From Stygiobacter sp. (GTDB lineage Bacteria > Pseudomonadota > Alphaproteobacteria > Rhodospirillales > Magnetospirillaceae), in the NCBI GenBank assembly GCA_006218045.1, contig VBWB01000013.1, positions 1 to 64,000 of the forward strand: DNA of 64,000 nucleotides, read 5' to 3'. Position numbers and translations under genes: made by a program. Of the stretch, positions 30,423-39,544 are shown piece by piece. The notes beneath the pieces are model-generated. The model did not search any database, was not told the origin of the DNA, and saw nothing but the letters and a program-made list of their open reading frames with translations. How positions within the stretch are numbered: the stretch's first letter is position 1; each line of letters starts with the position of its first letter.

Positions 30423-31688
30423 TCACATGCGTACGTCGATGAAGGCGGCACGGCGCAGGTTGCGCAGATACCGGCGCGACAGCATGTCGCGACGCTCATC
30501 CTCGATCTGGCGGCGCACCTGTTCAGCGGTGGGCGGCGACACCACCAGGGCATCCTGGCGCGAACAAACCATGGGCACCATGATGCCTTGCGGCATATCC
30601 ATGGGCACGCCGACCTGATTGGCGACCATGCCGGCGACCATGCCCTTGATTTCGGCGGGCAATTCGCCGATGCGCACCGGCCCCTGGCGGGGCGGAACCG
30701 GTGCCCCGGCCTTGGCGGCCAAGGCGTCGAACTCGGCGCAGCTCTTGGCATTGCGGGTCAGGGCAAAGGCCCGTTCCATCAGTTCCGTCTTGGGCGGCGC
30801 CCCGGCGGGAATCGGCAGGGTCATGCGGGCGATGGTGACCGTGCTGTCCTCGGCGTTGATGGTCTGGCCGATGATCCGGGTTTCCAGCACCTGAAGCAGG
30901 TAGAAACCGGTGGCGGCGCGCACCAGGGGCGAGGTCTGGCCACGATCCATGGTTTCCAACACCGCCGCCACTTCGTCGTCGACCATGCCCTGGGACACCC
31001 AGCCCAGCAGGCCGCCGTTGGACGAAGTGGGCGAGCGCGAGAATTGCCGCGCCAATGATTGGAACGGCGTACCCTGGCGCAGGCCTTCCTGCAAGCGCTC
31101 GCCCAGGGCGCGGGCTTCCGCTTCCTGATCCGGGCTTTCCACCGGCAGGAAGATTTCGGCGGCGCGAACTTCGCGCAGGCCCTGGCGTTCGGACAGGCTT
31201 TGCAGGCGGTCGTTCACCTCCTCCTCGCCGATACGGATCTGTGGGCCGATCACGCGGGTGACCAGGCGCATCCAGGTGAGGTCGGCGCGGATCTGTTCGC
31301 GCACCCGGGCCGGGTCGACGCCCTGGCGAGCAAGATTGGACAGCAACGCGCCCTTGGGCATGCGGCTCTGGTGTTCGATGGTGGCGATGGCGCCGTCGAC
31401 ATCGGCGTTGGACAGCACGATGTTCAGGCGTTGCGCTTCCTGCAATTGCAGGCGCTCGTCGATCATCTTGCGCAGCACCTGCGGCACGACGCGTTGCCGC
31501 GCTTCCTGCGAATCCGGAATATTCGACGATACCAGGGCCAAACGCACCCGGGCCTCGACGTCGCGATAGGAAACGGCTTCGTCGTTGATCACCGCCACCA
31601 CCCGATCCAGCATCTGGGCCTGGGCCCCCGACCACAAGGTCAGGGCGAGGGCGGCGGTGGCACAGGTCAGGACGATTCGAGAAAACAT
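30423..31688 (-). CDS. surA: Periplasmic peptidyl-prolyl isomerase/chaperone SurA
   Basis: A 421-residue periplasmic chaperone for outer-membrane proteins, including LptD. It has a signal peptide (MFSRIVLTCATAALALTLWSGAQAQ), then MLDRVVAVINDEAVSYRDVEARV, the SurA N-domain signature. A parvulin domain spans about residues 170-270 (VRAAEIFLPVESPDQE, FQSLARQFSRSPTSSNGGLLGWVSQGM). A second PPIase-like region follows but is degenerate. GGAAGGAC upstream supports the ATG at 31688. It lies 49 bp downstream of lptD, a conserved pairing of the chaperone with its essential client. Confidence 0.94.
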   Translation of the reverse strand: MFSRIVLTCATAALALTLWSGAQAQMLDRVVAVINDEAVSYRDVEARVRLALVSSNIPDSQEARQRVVPQVLRKMIDERLQLQEAQRLNIVLSNADVDGAIATIEHQSRMPKGALLSNLARQGVDPARVREQIRADLTWMRLVTRVIGPQIRIGEEEVNDRLQSLSERQGLREVRAAEIFLPVESPDQEAEARALGERLQEGLRQGTPFQSLARQFSRSPTSSNGGLLGWVSQGMVDDEVAAVLETMDRGQTSPLVRAATGFYLLQVLETRIIGQTINAEDSTVTIARMTLPIPAGAPPKTELMERAFALTRNAKSCAEFDALAAKAGAPVPPRQGPVRIGELPAEIKGMVAGMVANQVGVPMDMPQGIMVPMVCSRQDALVVSPPTAEQVRRQIEDERRDMLSRRYLRNLRRAAFIDVRM

Positions 31689-31737
31689 GCCATGTCCTTC
31701 CGGTCGGGTGGGGCAGTCAAGCATCTGGAGAGGACCA

Positions 31738-34434
31738 TCAGAATACATTGAGCGGCAAATCGGCCAGCGTCTTGAAGACGATGTTGAAGGTCAATTGATA
31801 GCCGGAATAATCGTCACGGTCACTGGTCGTGGTTCGTCTGAAATCGGAAACAAAGGCGAAGCATTCGTCGGCATAGGTGGCCTTGGCGCCCCAGCTTTGG
31901 ATGTCGCCACCGTCCAGCAGGTTGGAACTGACACTGGCCGAGGCCATCCAATGGCGCGATATCCGGCTGCTGAGGGTGTTGACCAACGCATGCCGGCGAT
32001 CGAAAGCCGCTGCGCTGTCGCCCGATTTTTCCAGCATCAGATACGTGGTCGCAAGCTGTAGCAGGGGCGAGCCGATGACCAGCGTGTTTTCATTGCGGCG
32101 CAGGGCCAGCGTCTCCCTATCCAGCCGCACGCGGTTGAGCAAGGAAATGTTGCCGGCGGGAGCGATGTCGAAACGGCCCACGTAGTCGGACAGATAATCA
32201 TCGAAGCCCTGGCCGGGGGCAAAGGTGCTGTCCTTGCGTGCCCGCCAGCCCTGGGCCACCTGGGCGTTGATGAAGCCACCGCGCCAGGGATAGGCCGCCC
32301 AACGCAGGCCATAGCCGCCACGGACACCGCCTTCGACCCGATCCAATCCGGTCATGCGATTGGGCATCAGGGCGTTGATTTCATCCAACTCGAAGGTCTG
32401 CGAATCTTCGTTGGGCAGTTTGCGCGGATTGCCGCCATTGGGGCTGGCGGCGATCATCAACATGGGTTCCAGCACCTGGGGCAGGGTGGCGTTGCGCCGG
32501 ATGAACGGCTGGCGCCATGTCGCCGCCACCTGCGGAATGACGCGCCCCGTATTGGCCGACCCATCGTCGTTGTCCAGGTGGTCGGCGTGATAGGCATCGC
32601 CACGCAGCGACGTGCTCAGGTTGGTCATGTCGCCCATGCGACCGACGAACGGGCGGTTCCAGGCCAGTTGGGTGGACAGGCGGTTGGCCGACAGACCTTC
32701 GCTGCGGGCGTAGGTCAGGGTGTCGGCATCGACGCTCCAATAGCCGCCGCGTGACGACGGCATGCTCACATGGCTGAAGGTGGCGTGGGGCAGGACCAGC
32801 GGTGAAATCCCCAGATCATCCTGTTCACGCAAACCCTGATAGGAAAAACCTTCCAAGAGGGCGTAGTTGCGGCGCCCAAAGCCCTCGACATAGGGGCGCG
32901 AGGTCAGCCATGGCTGATTACGTTGAAATGAATAGCCGTAGATGCCGGTATAGGTGTCGTCGCTGGACCGCTGCACGTCATAGCCGGTCCGCCACACATT
33001 GCTGAGGTCGAAGCGACCGTGGGCATCCACGTGGCCGCGCAGGTCGGCGGTGTATCTGTCGGCGGTCAGGCTGGCATTGGTCCTGGTTTCGCCGTTCATT
33101 CCGGCCCAACGGTGTTCCCCGGCCAGCACCACGCGTTGCAGCACCGAGCGGCCCTGGTTGTCCAGATCCGGCACCGATGTGGAACTGGACGAGGGGAACA
33201 GGAAGCGCGGGGTGAAGGTCACATCCTGGTTGGTGTCGATGGCCCAGAAATAGGGGACCGAAACATTGGTGCCCAGGTTGGACGACAGGCCGGCGCTGGG
33301 CATCAGGAAGCCGGTGCGGCGGCGCACGGTCGGATCGGGATGGGCCATATAGGGCGTGTACAACACCGGTATGCCGGCGAATTCCAGCCAGGCGTCGCGG
33401 TATTCGATTTCCTGGTCGGCCTGGTTGTGGGTGACCCGCTCGGCCTTCAGTTCCCACAGCGGGCGGCGGCTGGGGTCGCGGCGGCAGGGCTGGCAGGCGG
33501 TATAGACGGCCTTGTCGAAATCGGTGCGGTTGCCGCCGATGCGGGTGCCGCTGACCGCCCCCAGACGGGACGAATCGGCCAGGATGACCTTGATTTCGCT
33601 GGCGACGCCATCCTTGAAATCGCCGGTCAGTTCAAAATAATCGGCGAACACCACCTCGCCCCCGGGCTCGGTGATGATGACGTTGCCGGAGGCGGCGATG
33701 ACGTCCTGCTTCAGGTTGTAGCTGACGGTGTCGGCCACCAAGGTGCGATTGATCTGGGCGATCTCCACCCGGCCCTTGGCGGTGACGATGCCCAATTCGC
33801 GGTCATGGGTGATCTGGTCGGCGGTCAACTGCACCGGCTCTTGGCTTTGGCCGGGGCCGGTAGGGACTTGTGCGCCCACCGACAGACGCTGATCCTCGGC
33901 CACCGACACGCTTGGCAGGGACGAAGCCGCCAGCGGCGGGGCGGCGGCGGTTGAGGGAGGAACTGCCGGGCGTGGGGCGGAAATCGGCTGGCTGGTCGCC
34001 TGCTCGTTGTTCCAGGCATTGCCCCAGCCGCCGATATCACCAGGTCGGGGGCCGGCGGGCATGGCACCGGCTGGGGCGGCCATACGCGGAGTCTCCACCC
34101 GCGGCGCGACGGTATTTTGAATTTGCCGCGGCGCGGCGGTATTTGGTATCTGCCGCGGCGCGGCGGGGGGCGCGCTCTGCTGGGGACCCCAGGCGTCGCC
34201 CCAGCCGCCCACGTCGGACGGAGCCGGTCCTGTCGGCATGGCTGCGGCACGGACCGTTGGCACCGCCGGTATCGGCGCCGGAGCCGAGACGCGCGCGCGC
34301 GCGGGGGACGGCACGGCGGTACCATTCTCGCCCCAGGCATCGCCCCACGATCCCACATCGGCGGGGGACGCGGCCTGGGCGGGGCCGGCGGCAATCAGCG
34401 AAGCGGTCAGAAAGGCGGGGCGCAGAATCCGCAT
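31738..34434 (-). CDS. lptD: LPS-assembly outer-membrane protein LptD with unusual N-terminal repeats
   Basis: An 898-residue outer-membrane translocon that inserts LPS into the outer leaflet. It has a signal peptide (cleavage near AQA, residue 21), then an extra Pro/Ala-rich segment (about 22-195) with three copies of a D-(V/I)-G-x-W-G-(D/N)-A-W motif near residues 26-34, 74-82 and 132-141. The LptA-like jellyroll begins about 200 (PVQLTADQITHDRELGIVTAKG) and the 26-strand barrel occupies about 320-898, ending with Phe. Cys pairs occur in YTACQPCRRD (jellyroll/barrel boundary) and one Cys near the C-terminus (DECFAF), a reduced set compared with E. coli. It is downstream of lptF. Confidence 0.94.
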   Translation of the reverse strand: MRILRPAFLTASLIAAGPAQAASPADVGSWGDAWGENGTAVPSPARARVSAPAPIPAVPTVRAAAMPTGPAPSDVGGWGDAWGPQQSAPPAAPRQIPNTAAPRQIQNTVAPRVETPRMAAPAGAMPAGPRPGDIGGWGNAWNNEQATSQPISAPRPAVPPSTAAAPPLAASSLPSVSVAEDQRLSVGAQVPTGPGQSQEPVQLTADQITHDRELGIVTAKGRVEIAQINRTLVADTVSYNLKQDVIAASGNVIITEPGGEVVFADYFELTGDFKDGVASEIKVILADSSRLGAVSGTRIGGNRTDFDKAVYTACQPCRRDPSRRPLWELKAERVTHNQADQEIEYRDAWLEFAGIPVLYTPYMAHPDPTVRRRTGFLMPSAGLSSNLGTNVSVPYFWAIDTNQDVTFTPRFLFPSSSSTSVPDLDNQGRSVLQRVVLAGEHRWAGMNGETRTNASLTADRYTADLRGHVDAHGRFDLSNVWRTGYDVQRSSDDTYTGIYGYSFQRNQPWLTSRPYVEGFGRRNYALLEGFSYQGLREQDDLGISPLVLPHATFSHVSMPSSRGGYWSVDADTLTYARSEGLSANRLSTQLAWNRPFVGRMGDMTNLSTSLRGDAYHADHLDNDDGSANTGRVIPQVAATWRQPFIRRNATLPQVLEPMLMIAASPNGGNPRKLPNEDSQTFELDEINALMPNRMTGLDRVEGGVRGGYGLRWAAYPWRGGFINAQVAQGWRARKDSTFAPGQGFDDYLSDYVGRFDIAPAGNISLLNRVRLDRETLALRRNENTLVIGSPLLQLATTYLMLEKSGDSAAAFDRRHALVNTLSSRISRHWMASASVSSNLLDGGDIQSWGAKATYADECFAFVSDFRRTTTSDRDDYSGYQLTFNIVFKTLADLPLNVF

Positions 34435-34449
34435 CGGGGGTTGCTTTTC

Positions 34450-35571
34450 CTAAGCCGGTTGGGCCGCGACGGCGCGGCGGAAGGACGAAAGACGCGGCGA
34501 CCGTAACAGCACCCAGGGGCCGAGGGCCAGAGGCAGCAAGGCAAGAACATAAAGAAGGGGCAGGAAAACCGGTTTCGAGGCCGACAGATTGGCCAGTCCC
34601 AGCACGGCGGCCTGGACGCCGACCATCAGGCCGATGGCGGTCAGGATGGTGACGGTCTGGCCGCGCCGGTCGAAACCGGCGGTCAGCAAGGTGGCCAGGG
34701 CGATCAGGGCGTATCCCAGGCTGTAAAGCGGCGAGGTCAGGCGCTGATGCAGTTCCACCTTGGCCCGGCGGTAATCGGTGAGGCCCATGCGGGCTTCGTC
34801 GGCATTCAGCAGTTCGGTCACCGATAATTCGCGTGCATCGCGGAATCGGGTGCCTCTGTCGCCGCCGCTCATGCTCAGGTCGATGGTATAGGAATCAAAA
34901 TTCAGCACCGACAATTGCCCGGTTCCATCCGGCAATTGCTGGCGGTTGCCGTTGACCATCAGGATGCGCGGCCCGGTCTCGGTGAAGACGAGGGCACCCT
35001 TTTCCGCCATCAGCGTCACCGGTTTGGTCGGCGACCGCTTGTCATGGACCAGCAGCCCCAGCAACTCGCCCTCGGACGTGCGGGCGCGCACATAGATGGT
35101 CACGCCTTGGCCGAACTTGTTGAAGGTGCCTTCCTGCAACAGCAGGTTGGAGATGTCGTTGCGGATGGACCACTGTACCTCGCGGAAGTTCTGCACGGTC
35201 TGCGGAATGATCCACAGGGCCAGGACATAGCCCAGGAGGGTGGCGGCTCCGGCCAGGATCAGAGCCGGCTTGGCCAACGCCCAGTTGGACAGGCCGGCGG
35301 CGCGCAGAACCACCAATTCACGGTCGCTGTTGAGCTTGTTGTAGGTGAACAAGATCACCGCGAACAGGGCGATGGGAATGATCACCACCAGGAAGGTGGG
35401 CATCAGCATGCCGGTCAGCTTCAGAAAGGTGGCCACCGAAATGCCTTGGTTGACGATCATCTCGATCAGGCGCAGCGACTGGGTCAGCCACAAGACACAG
35501 GTCAGCGCGGCGGAGACGAACAGCATCCCCACCGCCAGTTGTCGCAGAAAATAGCGCGTAATTCCCATCAT
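34450..35571 (-). CDS. lptF: LPS export permease LptF
   Basis: A 373-residue permease partner of LptG in LptB2FG. It starts MMGITRYFLRQLAVGMLFVSAAL; the second Met at 35568 is an alternative. The coupling-helix motif SDRELVVLRAAGLSNW (about residues 80-95) is the LptF version (S-E/D-R-E-L-x-V-x-x-A-x-G). The periplasmic beta-jellyroll spans about 130-260, then three C-terminal helices. It is the first gene of the LptF-LptD-SurA-PdxA-RsmA run, with 15 bp to lptD. The partner gene lptG is at 890. Confidence 0.92.
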   Translation of the reverse strand: MMGITRYFLRQLAVGMLFVSAALTCVLWLTQSLRLIEMIVNQGISVATFLKLTGMLMPTFLVVIIPIALFAVILFTYNKLNSDRELVVLRAAGLSNWALAKPALILAGAATLLGYVLALWIIPQTVQNFREVQWSIRNDISNLLLQEGTFNKFGQGVTIYVRARTSEGELLGLLVHDKRSPTKPVTLMAEKGALVFTETGPRILMVNGNRQQLPDGTGQLSVLNFDSYTIDLSMSGGDRGTRFRDARELSVTELLNADEARMGLTDYRRAKVELHQRLTSPLYSLGYALIALATLLTAGFDRRGQTVTILTAIGLMVGVQAAVLGLANLSASKPVFLPLLYVLALLPLALGPWVLLRSPRLSSFRRAVAAQPA

Positions 35572-35639
35572 CACGGGGCGGATTATAGACAGCCGGGGCG
35601 CCCCGACCAAAGGGAATCTGGTCGGGGCTGAAAACCGCC

Positions 35640-37337
35640 TCAGCTGCGCATGCTGGACAGGAAGCTGGAAACTTCGCCCCGCAGCTTTTCCGCCTCGCCC
35701 AGCAATTCGTTGGCGGCGCTGAACATGGATCGGGCCATGGTCCCGGTTTCTTCGGCGGCTCGGGAAACGTCGGCGATGTTGCGGGTGACCTCGCCGTTGC
35801 CTTCCGCTGCCTGCTGGACCGAACGGACGATTTCCTGAGTGGCGGCCGATTGCTCTTCCACCGCCGAGGCGATGGAGGAAACGATGCCGCTGACCTTGTC
35901 GATGGTGTCGCCGACGGTGCGGATGCGGGCCACCGCGTCGTGGGTGGCCGATTGGACCGAGGCGATCTGGTTGGTGATCTCTTCGGTGGCCTTGGCCGTC
36001 TGGTTGGCCAAGGACTTGACTTCATTGGCGACCACGGCGAAGCCCTTGCCGGCGTCACCGGCCCGCGCCGCTTCGATGGTGGCGTTCAAGGCCAGCAAAT
36101 TGGTCTGGCTGGCGATCTGTTGGATCAATTGCACCACCTCGCCGATCCGCTTGGCCGATTCATCCAGGCTGGCCATGGTGGTATTGGCCGCCTGGGCGCC
36201 ATGGACGGCGTCGGCGGTGATGTCCACCGTACAGGCGATCTGGCGGGCAATCTCCTGGACCGAGGCGCCCAACTGTTCGGCGGCGGCGGCGACGGTGTCG
36301 ACATTGGCGGCGGCGCCGGCTGCGGCCTCGGCCACGGCCGAGCCCTGCCGGCTGGTGCGGGCGGCGTTTTCCTGCAAACCATTGGAACTGGAATGGACGT
36401 GCTGGACGGTGGTCATCACCGTATCCAACATGTGCTCCATGGCGGCGTTGAAGTTTTCGGTCAGTGATTCGCGGCGGGCGCTGCGTTCGGCGCTGGCTGC
36501 GGCTTGCGCCTGTTTTTCCTCTTCCAGCGTCCGGGCGCGGCGCATGCCTTGCTGGAACACCGCCACCGCCCGGGCCATGGCGCCGATCTCGTCCTTGCGT
36601 TCCTGGGAATGAACCTCGACCGACATCTGACCATCGGCCAGGCTGTTCATCACCTCGGTGATCTCGACCACCGGGCGTGAAATCATCCGGGTGGCGAGCA
36701 CGGCCAGGCCACCCCCCACCAGCAGGCAGGCGGCGAAGACGGCGAAATACTGGAAGCTGGCCGCCGACGCCACCTGTTGGGCCTGGTCATAGGATTGATC
36801 GGTTCGGGCGGAATTGGCCTTCACCAATTCGGCCACCAGCTTTTGCAGTTTGTCGTATTCGATCTCGGCCGAGGTCATCATGATCAGGCCGGTGACCGGA
36901 TCCAGCGCCGCCATGTCGGCCACGTCCAGAACCGCCCTGTGGAAGGCTTCCATGGCCGGGACGATGGGGGCGATCAGGGCCTTGTCCTCGGGGTCGTCGA
37001 CGGTGGCGGCGAAGGCGCGGACGCGATCCACCAGCGCCGCCGAATCGGCGCGGATGGTCTTTTCCAGGGCTTGGACCTTGTGGGTCTCGACGCCGGCCCC
37101 GGCCCAGCCCAACAGCCGGTAGGCGTTGGACTGGACACGGGTGCTGCCGGAATCGACGCTGGCGACGAAACGACCGTGGACGGCGGCGGAATAGTGCACG
37201 CCGTCGAGCGCCGCCCCTTGCCGGGTCATGGAAACCTGGAAAATACCCGCCAGGATCAGCATGCAGCCGATCAGCAGCAGGGGGGCAATGGTCACCTTGA
37301 CCACAAGCCGGGTGTCGGCAAGCCGTTGGGCGAGCAT
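35640..37337 (-). CDS. Methyl-accepting chemotaxis protein
   Basis: A 565-residue transmembrane chemoreceptor. Helix 1 is about residues 12-35, a periplasmic four-helix-type sensor domain follows (about 36-190), helix 2 is about 192-212, and HAMP is about 213-265 ([21 protein letters not shown]). The signalling hairpin shows the highly conserved tip [40 protein letters not shown] (about 398-437). No C-terminal CheR-binding pentapeptide is visible. A secreted Cache-domain protein is encoded 54 bp upstream on the same strand, which suggests a receptor and soluble binding-protein pair. Confidence 0.95.
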   Translation of the reverse strand: MLAQRLADTRLVVKVTIAPLLLIGCMLILAGIFQVSMTRQGAALDGVHYSAAVHGRFVASVDSGSTRVQSNAYRLLGWAGAGVETHKVQALEKTIRADSAALVDRVRAFAATVDDPEDKALIAPIVPAMEAFHRAVLDVADMAALDPVTGLIMMTSAEIEYDKLQKLVAELVKANSARTDQSYDQAQQVASAASFQYFAVFAACLLVGGGLAVLATRMISRPVVEITEVMNSLADGQMSVEVHSQERKDEIGAMARAVAVFQQGMRRARTLEEEKQAQAAASAERSARRESLTENFNAAMEHMLDTVMTTVQHVHSSSNGLQENAARTSRQGSAVAEAAAGAAANVDTVAAAAEQLGASVQEIARQIACTVDITADAVHGAQAANTTMASLDESAKRIGEVVQLIQQIASQTNLLALNATIEAARAGDAGKGFAVVANEVKSLANQTAKATEEITNQIASVQSATHDAVARIRTVGDTIDKVSGIVSSIASAVEEQSAATQEIVRSVQQAAEGNGEVTRNIADVSRAAEETGTMARSMFSAANELLGEAEKLRGEVSSFLSSMRS

Positions 37338-37391
37338 GGCGGCGCCTTTGTCGGGGGAGTGGACTGGACGGGGCTGGAGGAGGCTTGGGGC

Positions 37392-37853
37392 TTAGGGCTT
37401 GTAGATGCCGGCACCGATGAAGGTCTCTCCGTCACTCTTTTCCACATAGCTGGATTTGGGCTCGATCTTCTTGGTGCCGGCATTGACCCACTTGTAGTCG
37501 ACCCAGCCCGTGCCCTTGCTCTTCACCACCTCGACCATCTGGGCGACGAAGGCGGTGCCGTCACTATCCTTGAGGCCGCTCAGGTTCTTGCCGTTCAGGG
37601 CCGGATTCTTGCCGTGGCAGATCATGGCACCGTCCAATTGCTGGACGAACACGTAAAGATCCTTGACCTGATAGGCGCCGGCGGCGGCGAAATCGGCGCA
37701 GGCCTTATCCTTGCCCGTCGCCTTGTAGTGAGCGATGGCCTTCTTGACCAGGGATTGGGCTTCGGCGGCGGTGCCGACTTCCTGGGCGAAGGCGGTGGCG
37801 GACAGGGCCATGGCGGCAGCCAGGCTGATCATGCGCAGAGCGATCTTGGACAT
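37392..37853 (-). CDS. Secreted single-Cache-domain protein
   Basis: A 153-residue protein with a signal peptide (MSKIALRMISLAAAMALSATAFA, cleavage after AFA). The mature domain has the sCache/single-Cache pattern: a long N-terminal helix, then YVFVQQLDGAMICHGKNPALNGKNLSGLKDSDGTAFVAQMVEVVK and GTGWVDYKWVNAGTKKIEPKSSYVEK. The latter is the family's W-x-x-Y-x-W...K-x-x-Y-V signature seen in Cache domains of MCPs and free periplasmic proteins. It stands upstream of an MCP gene and could present a ligand to that receptor; alternatively it senses redox or organic acids on its own. Confidence 0.85.
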   Translation of the reverse strand: MSKIALRMISLAAAMALSATAFAQEVGTAAEAQSLVKKAIAHYKATGKDKACADFAAAGAYQVKDLYVFVQQLDGAMICHGKNPALNGKNLSGLKDSDGTAFVAQMVEVVKSKGTGWVDYKWVNAGTKKIEPKSSYVEKSDGETFIGAGIYKP

Positions 37854-37998
37854 GGTTTCCCCTTTTATGATTCTTTGGCCTCAGCCGATAGATATAGCTA
37901 TACGGTATTATCAAGCGAGGCTTTTGTCTATCCACGCATTCCCGCATGGTCGATTCTGCGCGTATGGCATCCCTCGTCCGAGCATTGTTCCAGCCCGG

Positions 37999-38012
37999 TT
38001 GACGATGGTCAA
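37999..38012. promoter_or_regulatory. Symmetric FNR-like motif TTGAC-GATG-GTCAA
   Basis: A perfect 5-bp inverted repeat with the FNR spacing but one change in each half. On the minus strand its TTGACC also serves as a -35, with AACAAT 17 bp downstream as -10, pointing at the Cache gene about 120 bp away. It may be a promoter, an FNR/Dnr site, or both. Confidence 0.4.
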
Positions 38013-38018
38013 GGATGT

Positions 38019-38038
38019 AAACGAACAATTGTTCGTTT
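38019..38038. promoter_or_regulatory. Perfect 20-bp palindrome AAACGAACAATTGTTCGTTT
   Basis: A perfect palindrome 6 bp upstream (minus-strand sense) of the candidate promoter for the Cache-MCP genes, in the 284-bp gap below the FAD oxidase gene. It resembles TetR-type and Gram-positive-type LexA operators (CGAAC-N4-GTTCG) but not the alphaproteobacterial LexA direct repeat. The rest of the gap holds only a small GGGCGC-AGTG-GCGCCC hairpin (38101-38116). Confidence 0.6.
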
Positions 38039-38137
38039 GATGGAGGGGGTTAATACTAAAGGAGGCTGTTCGCCCGGGGGTGGTGCGCCATCCTGGGCTG
38101 GGGCGCAGTGGCGCCCAAACGCTCCGGTACGGGCGCA

Positions 38138-39541
38138 TCAGGCCGACGGCAGCACCTTGCCGGGATTCATCAATCCGCTCGGGTCCAGGGCCGCCTTCAC
38201 CGCCCGCATCAGGTCCAATTCCACATCCTGCTTGTAGCGGGCCATTTCGGCGATCTTCAATTGGCCGATACCGTGTTCCGCCGACACCGACCCGTCCATG
38301 GCGGCGACGATATCGTGAACGATGCGATTCATCTCGGCCCAGCGATCAAGGAAGCCCGCCTTGTCGGCGCCCACCGGCTGGCTCAGGTTGAAATGGATGT
38401 TGCCGTCGCCCATATGGCCGAAGGCGACCACGCGTACCCCCGGCAAGGCCGCTTCCACCGCCCGGGTGCAGGTCTCGATCATTTCCGGCACCCGGCTGAC
38501 CGGCACGGCGACGTCATGCTTGATCGAGCCGCCCGCTTTCTTTTGCGCTTCCGGCACGCCTTCGCGGATACGCCACAGCCCCTTGCGCTGGTCGCCCGAC
38601 TGGGCCAGCACCGCGTCCACGGCGTGGCCGTCTTCCAGCGCCTGGGCCAGAATCGCTTCCAGCGCCGCCAGCAGGCCGGTCGGGCGCGACGACGACAATT
38701 CCAGCAACAGATACCAGGGATGGGGGGCGTCCAGCGGGTCGCGCAGGCCGGGCACATGGGCCAACCCCAATTCCAGGCCGATGCGTGGCACCAGTTCGCA
38801 GGCGGTGACCAGATCGCCGGAAGCCCGCCGCGCCGCGCCCAGGATGGCCAAGCCGGCGGCAGGGTCGGGCAGGGCGATGAAGGCGGTGGCGATTTCGCGC
38901 GGCTTGGGGAACAGCTTCAGGCTGGCGGCGGTGATGATCCCCAAGGTGCCCTCGGCGCCGATGAACAGGTGTTTCAGGTCATAGCCGGTATTGTCCTTGC
39001 GCAAGGATCGCAGGCCGTTCCACACCCGCCCGTCGGCCAGCACCACTTCCAGCCCCAGGGCAAGGTCGCGGGTATTGCCATAGCGCAGCACGCCGACGCC
39101 GCCGGCATTGGTGGACAGATTGCCGCCGATGCGGCACGACCCCTCCGCCCCCAGGGACAAGGGGAACAGGCAGCCGGCCTGATCGGCGGCCTGCTGCACG
39201 GCGGCCAGCACGCAGCCGGCCTCGGCCACCAGGGTGAAATTGACCGCATCGACGGCGCGGATGCGGGTCAGTCGTTCGGTGGAAACCACCACTGCGCCGT
39301 GGTTCGGCACGCCGCCGCCGCACAGGCCGGTATTACCGCCTTGCGGCACCATGGCGATGCCGGCTTGGGCGCAGGCGGTGACCACCGCCGCCACCTGGGC
39401 GGTGTCGGCGGGGCGGGCCACCGCCAGGGCTTGGCCGCGATACAGGCCGCGTTCCTCGGTGACATAGCTTTCCAGGTCGCGGTCTTCGGTCAGCAGGTTG
39501 GCGGGGCCGACGATGGCGGCCAACTGGTTGAGCACATCCAT
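38138..39541 (-). CDS. FAD-linked 2-hydroxyacid oxidase/dehydrogenase (GlcD-like)
   Basis: A 467-residue FAD enzyme of the VAO/PCMH family. The FAD-binding domain (about residues 35-215) has VPQGGNTGLCGGGVP (P-x-G-G-x-T-G), GLCGGG and the diagnostic CRIGGNLSTNAGGVGVLRYGNTRDLALGLEVVLADG. The C-terminal FAD-oxidase cap includes FGHMGDGNIHFNLSQP (His ligands for a divalent metal) and EHGIGQLK near the end. Relatives oxidise D-lactate, D-2-hydroxyglutarate or glycolate and pass electrons to ETF or quinone; the substrate is not defined. It is 3 bp after the threonylcarbamoyl-AMP synthase gene. Confidence 0.9.
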   Translation of the reverse strand: MDVLNQLAAIVGPANLLTEDRDLESYVTEERGLYRGQALAVARPADTAQVAAVVTACAQAGIAMVPQGGNTGLCGGGVPNHGAVVVSTERLTRIRAVDAVNFTLVAEAGCVLAAVQQAADQAGCLFPLSLGAEGSCRIGGNLSTNAGGVGVLRYGNTRDLALGLEVVLADGRVWNGLRSLRKDNTGYDLKHLFIGAEGTLGIITAASLKLFPKPREIATAFIALPDPAAGLAILGAARRASGDLVTACELVPRIGLELGLAHVPGLRDPLDAPHPWYLLLELSSSRPTGLLAALEAILAQALEDGHAVDAVLAQSGDQRKGLWRIREGVPEAQKKAGGSIKHDVAVPVSRVPEMIETCTRAVEAALPGVRVVAFGHMGDGNIHFNLSQPVGADKAGFLDRWAEMNRIVHDIVAAMDGSVSAEHGIGQLKIAEMARYKQDVELDLMRAVKAALDPSGLMNPGKVLPSA

Positions 39542-39544
39542 GGT

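Noticed and set aside
38019-38038. The 20-bp palindrome considered as an SOS (LexA) box
   Set aside because: Alphaproteobacterial LexA binds a GTTC-N7-GTTC direct repeat; no SOS gene is nearby, so only a generic operator call is supported.
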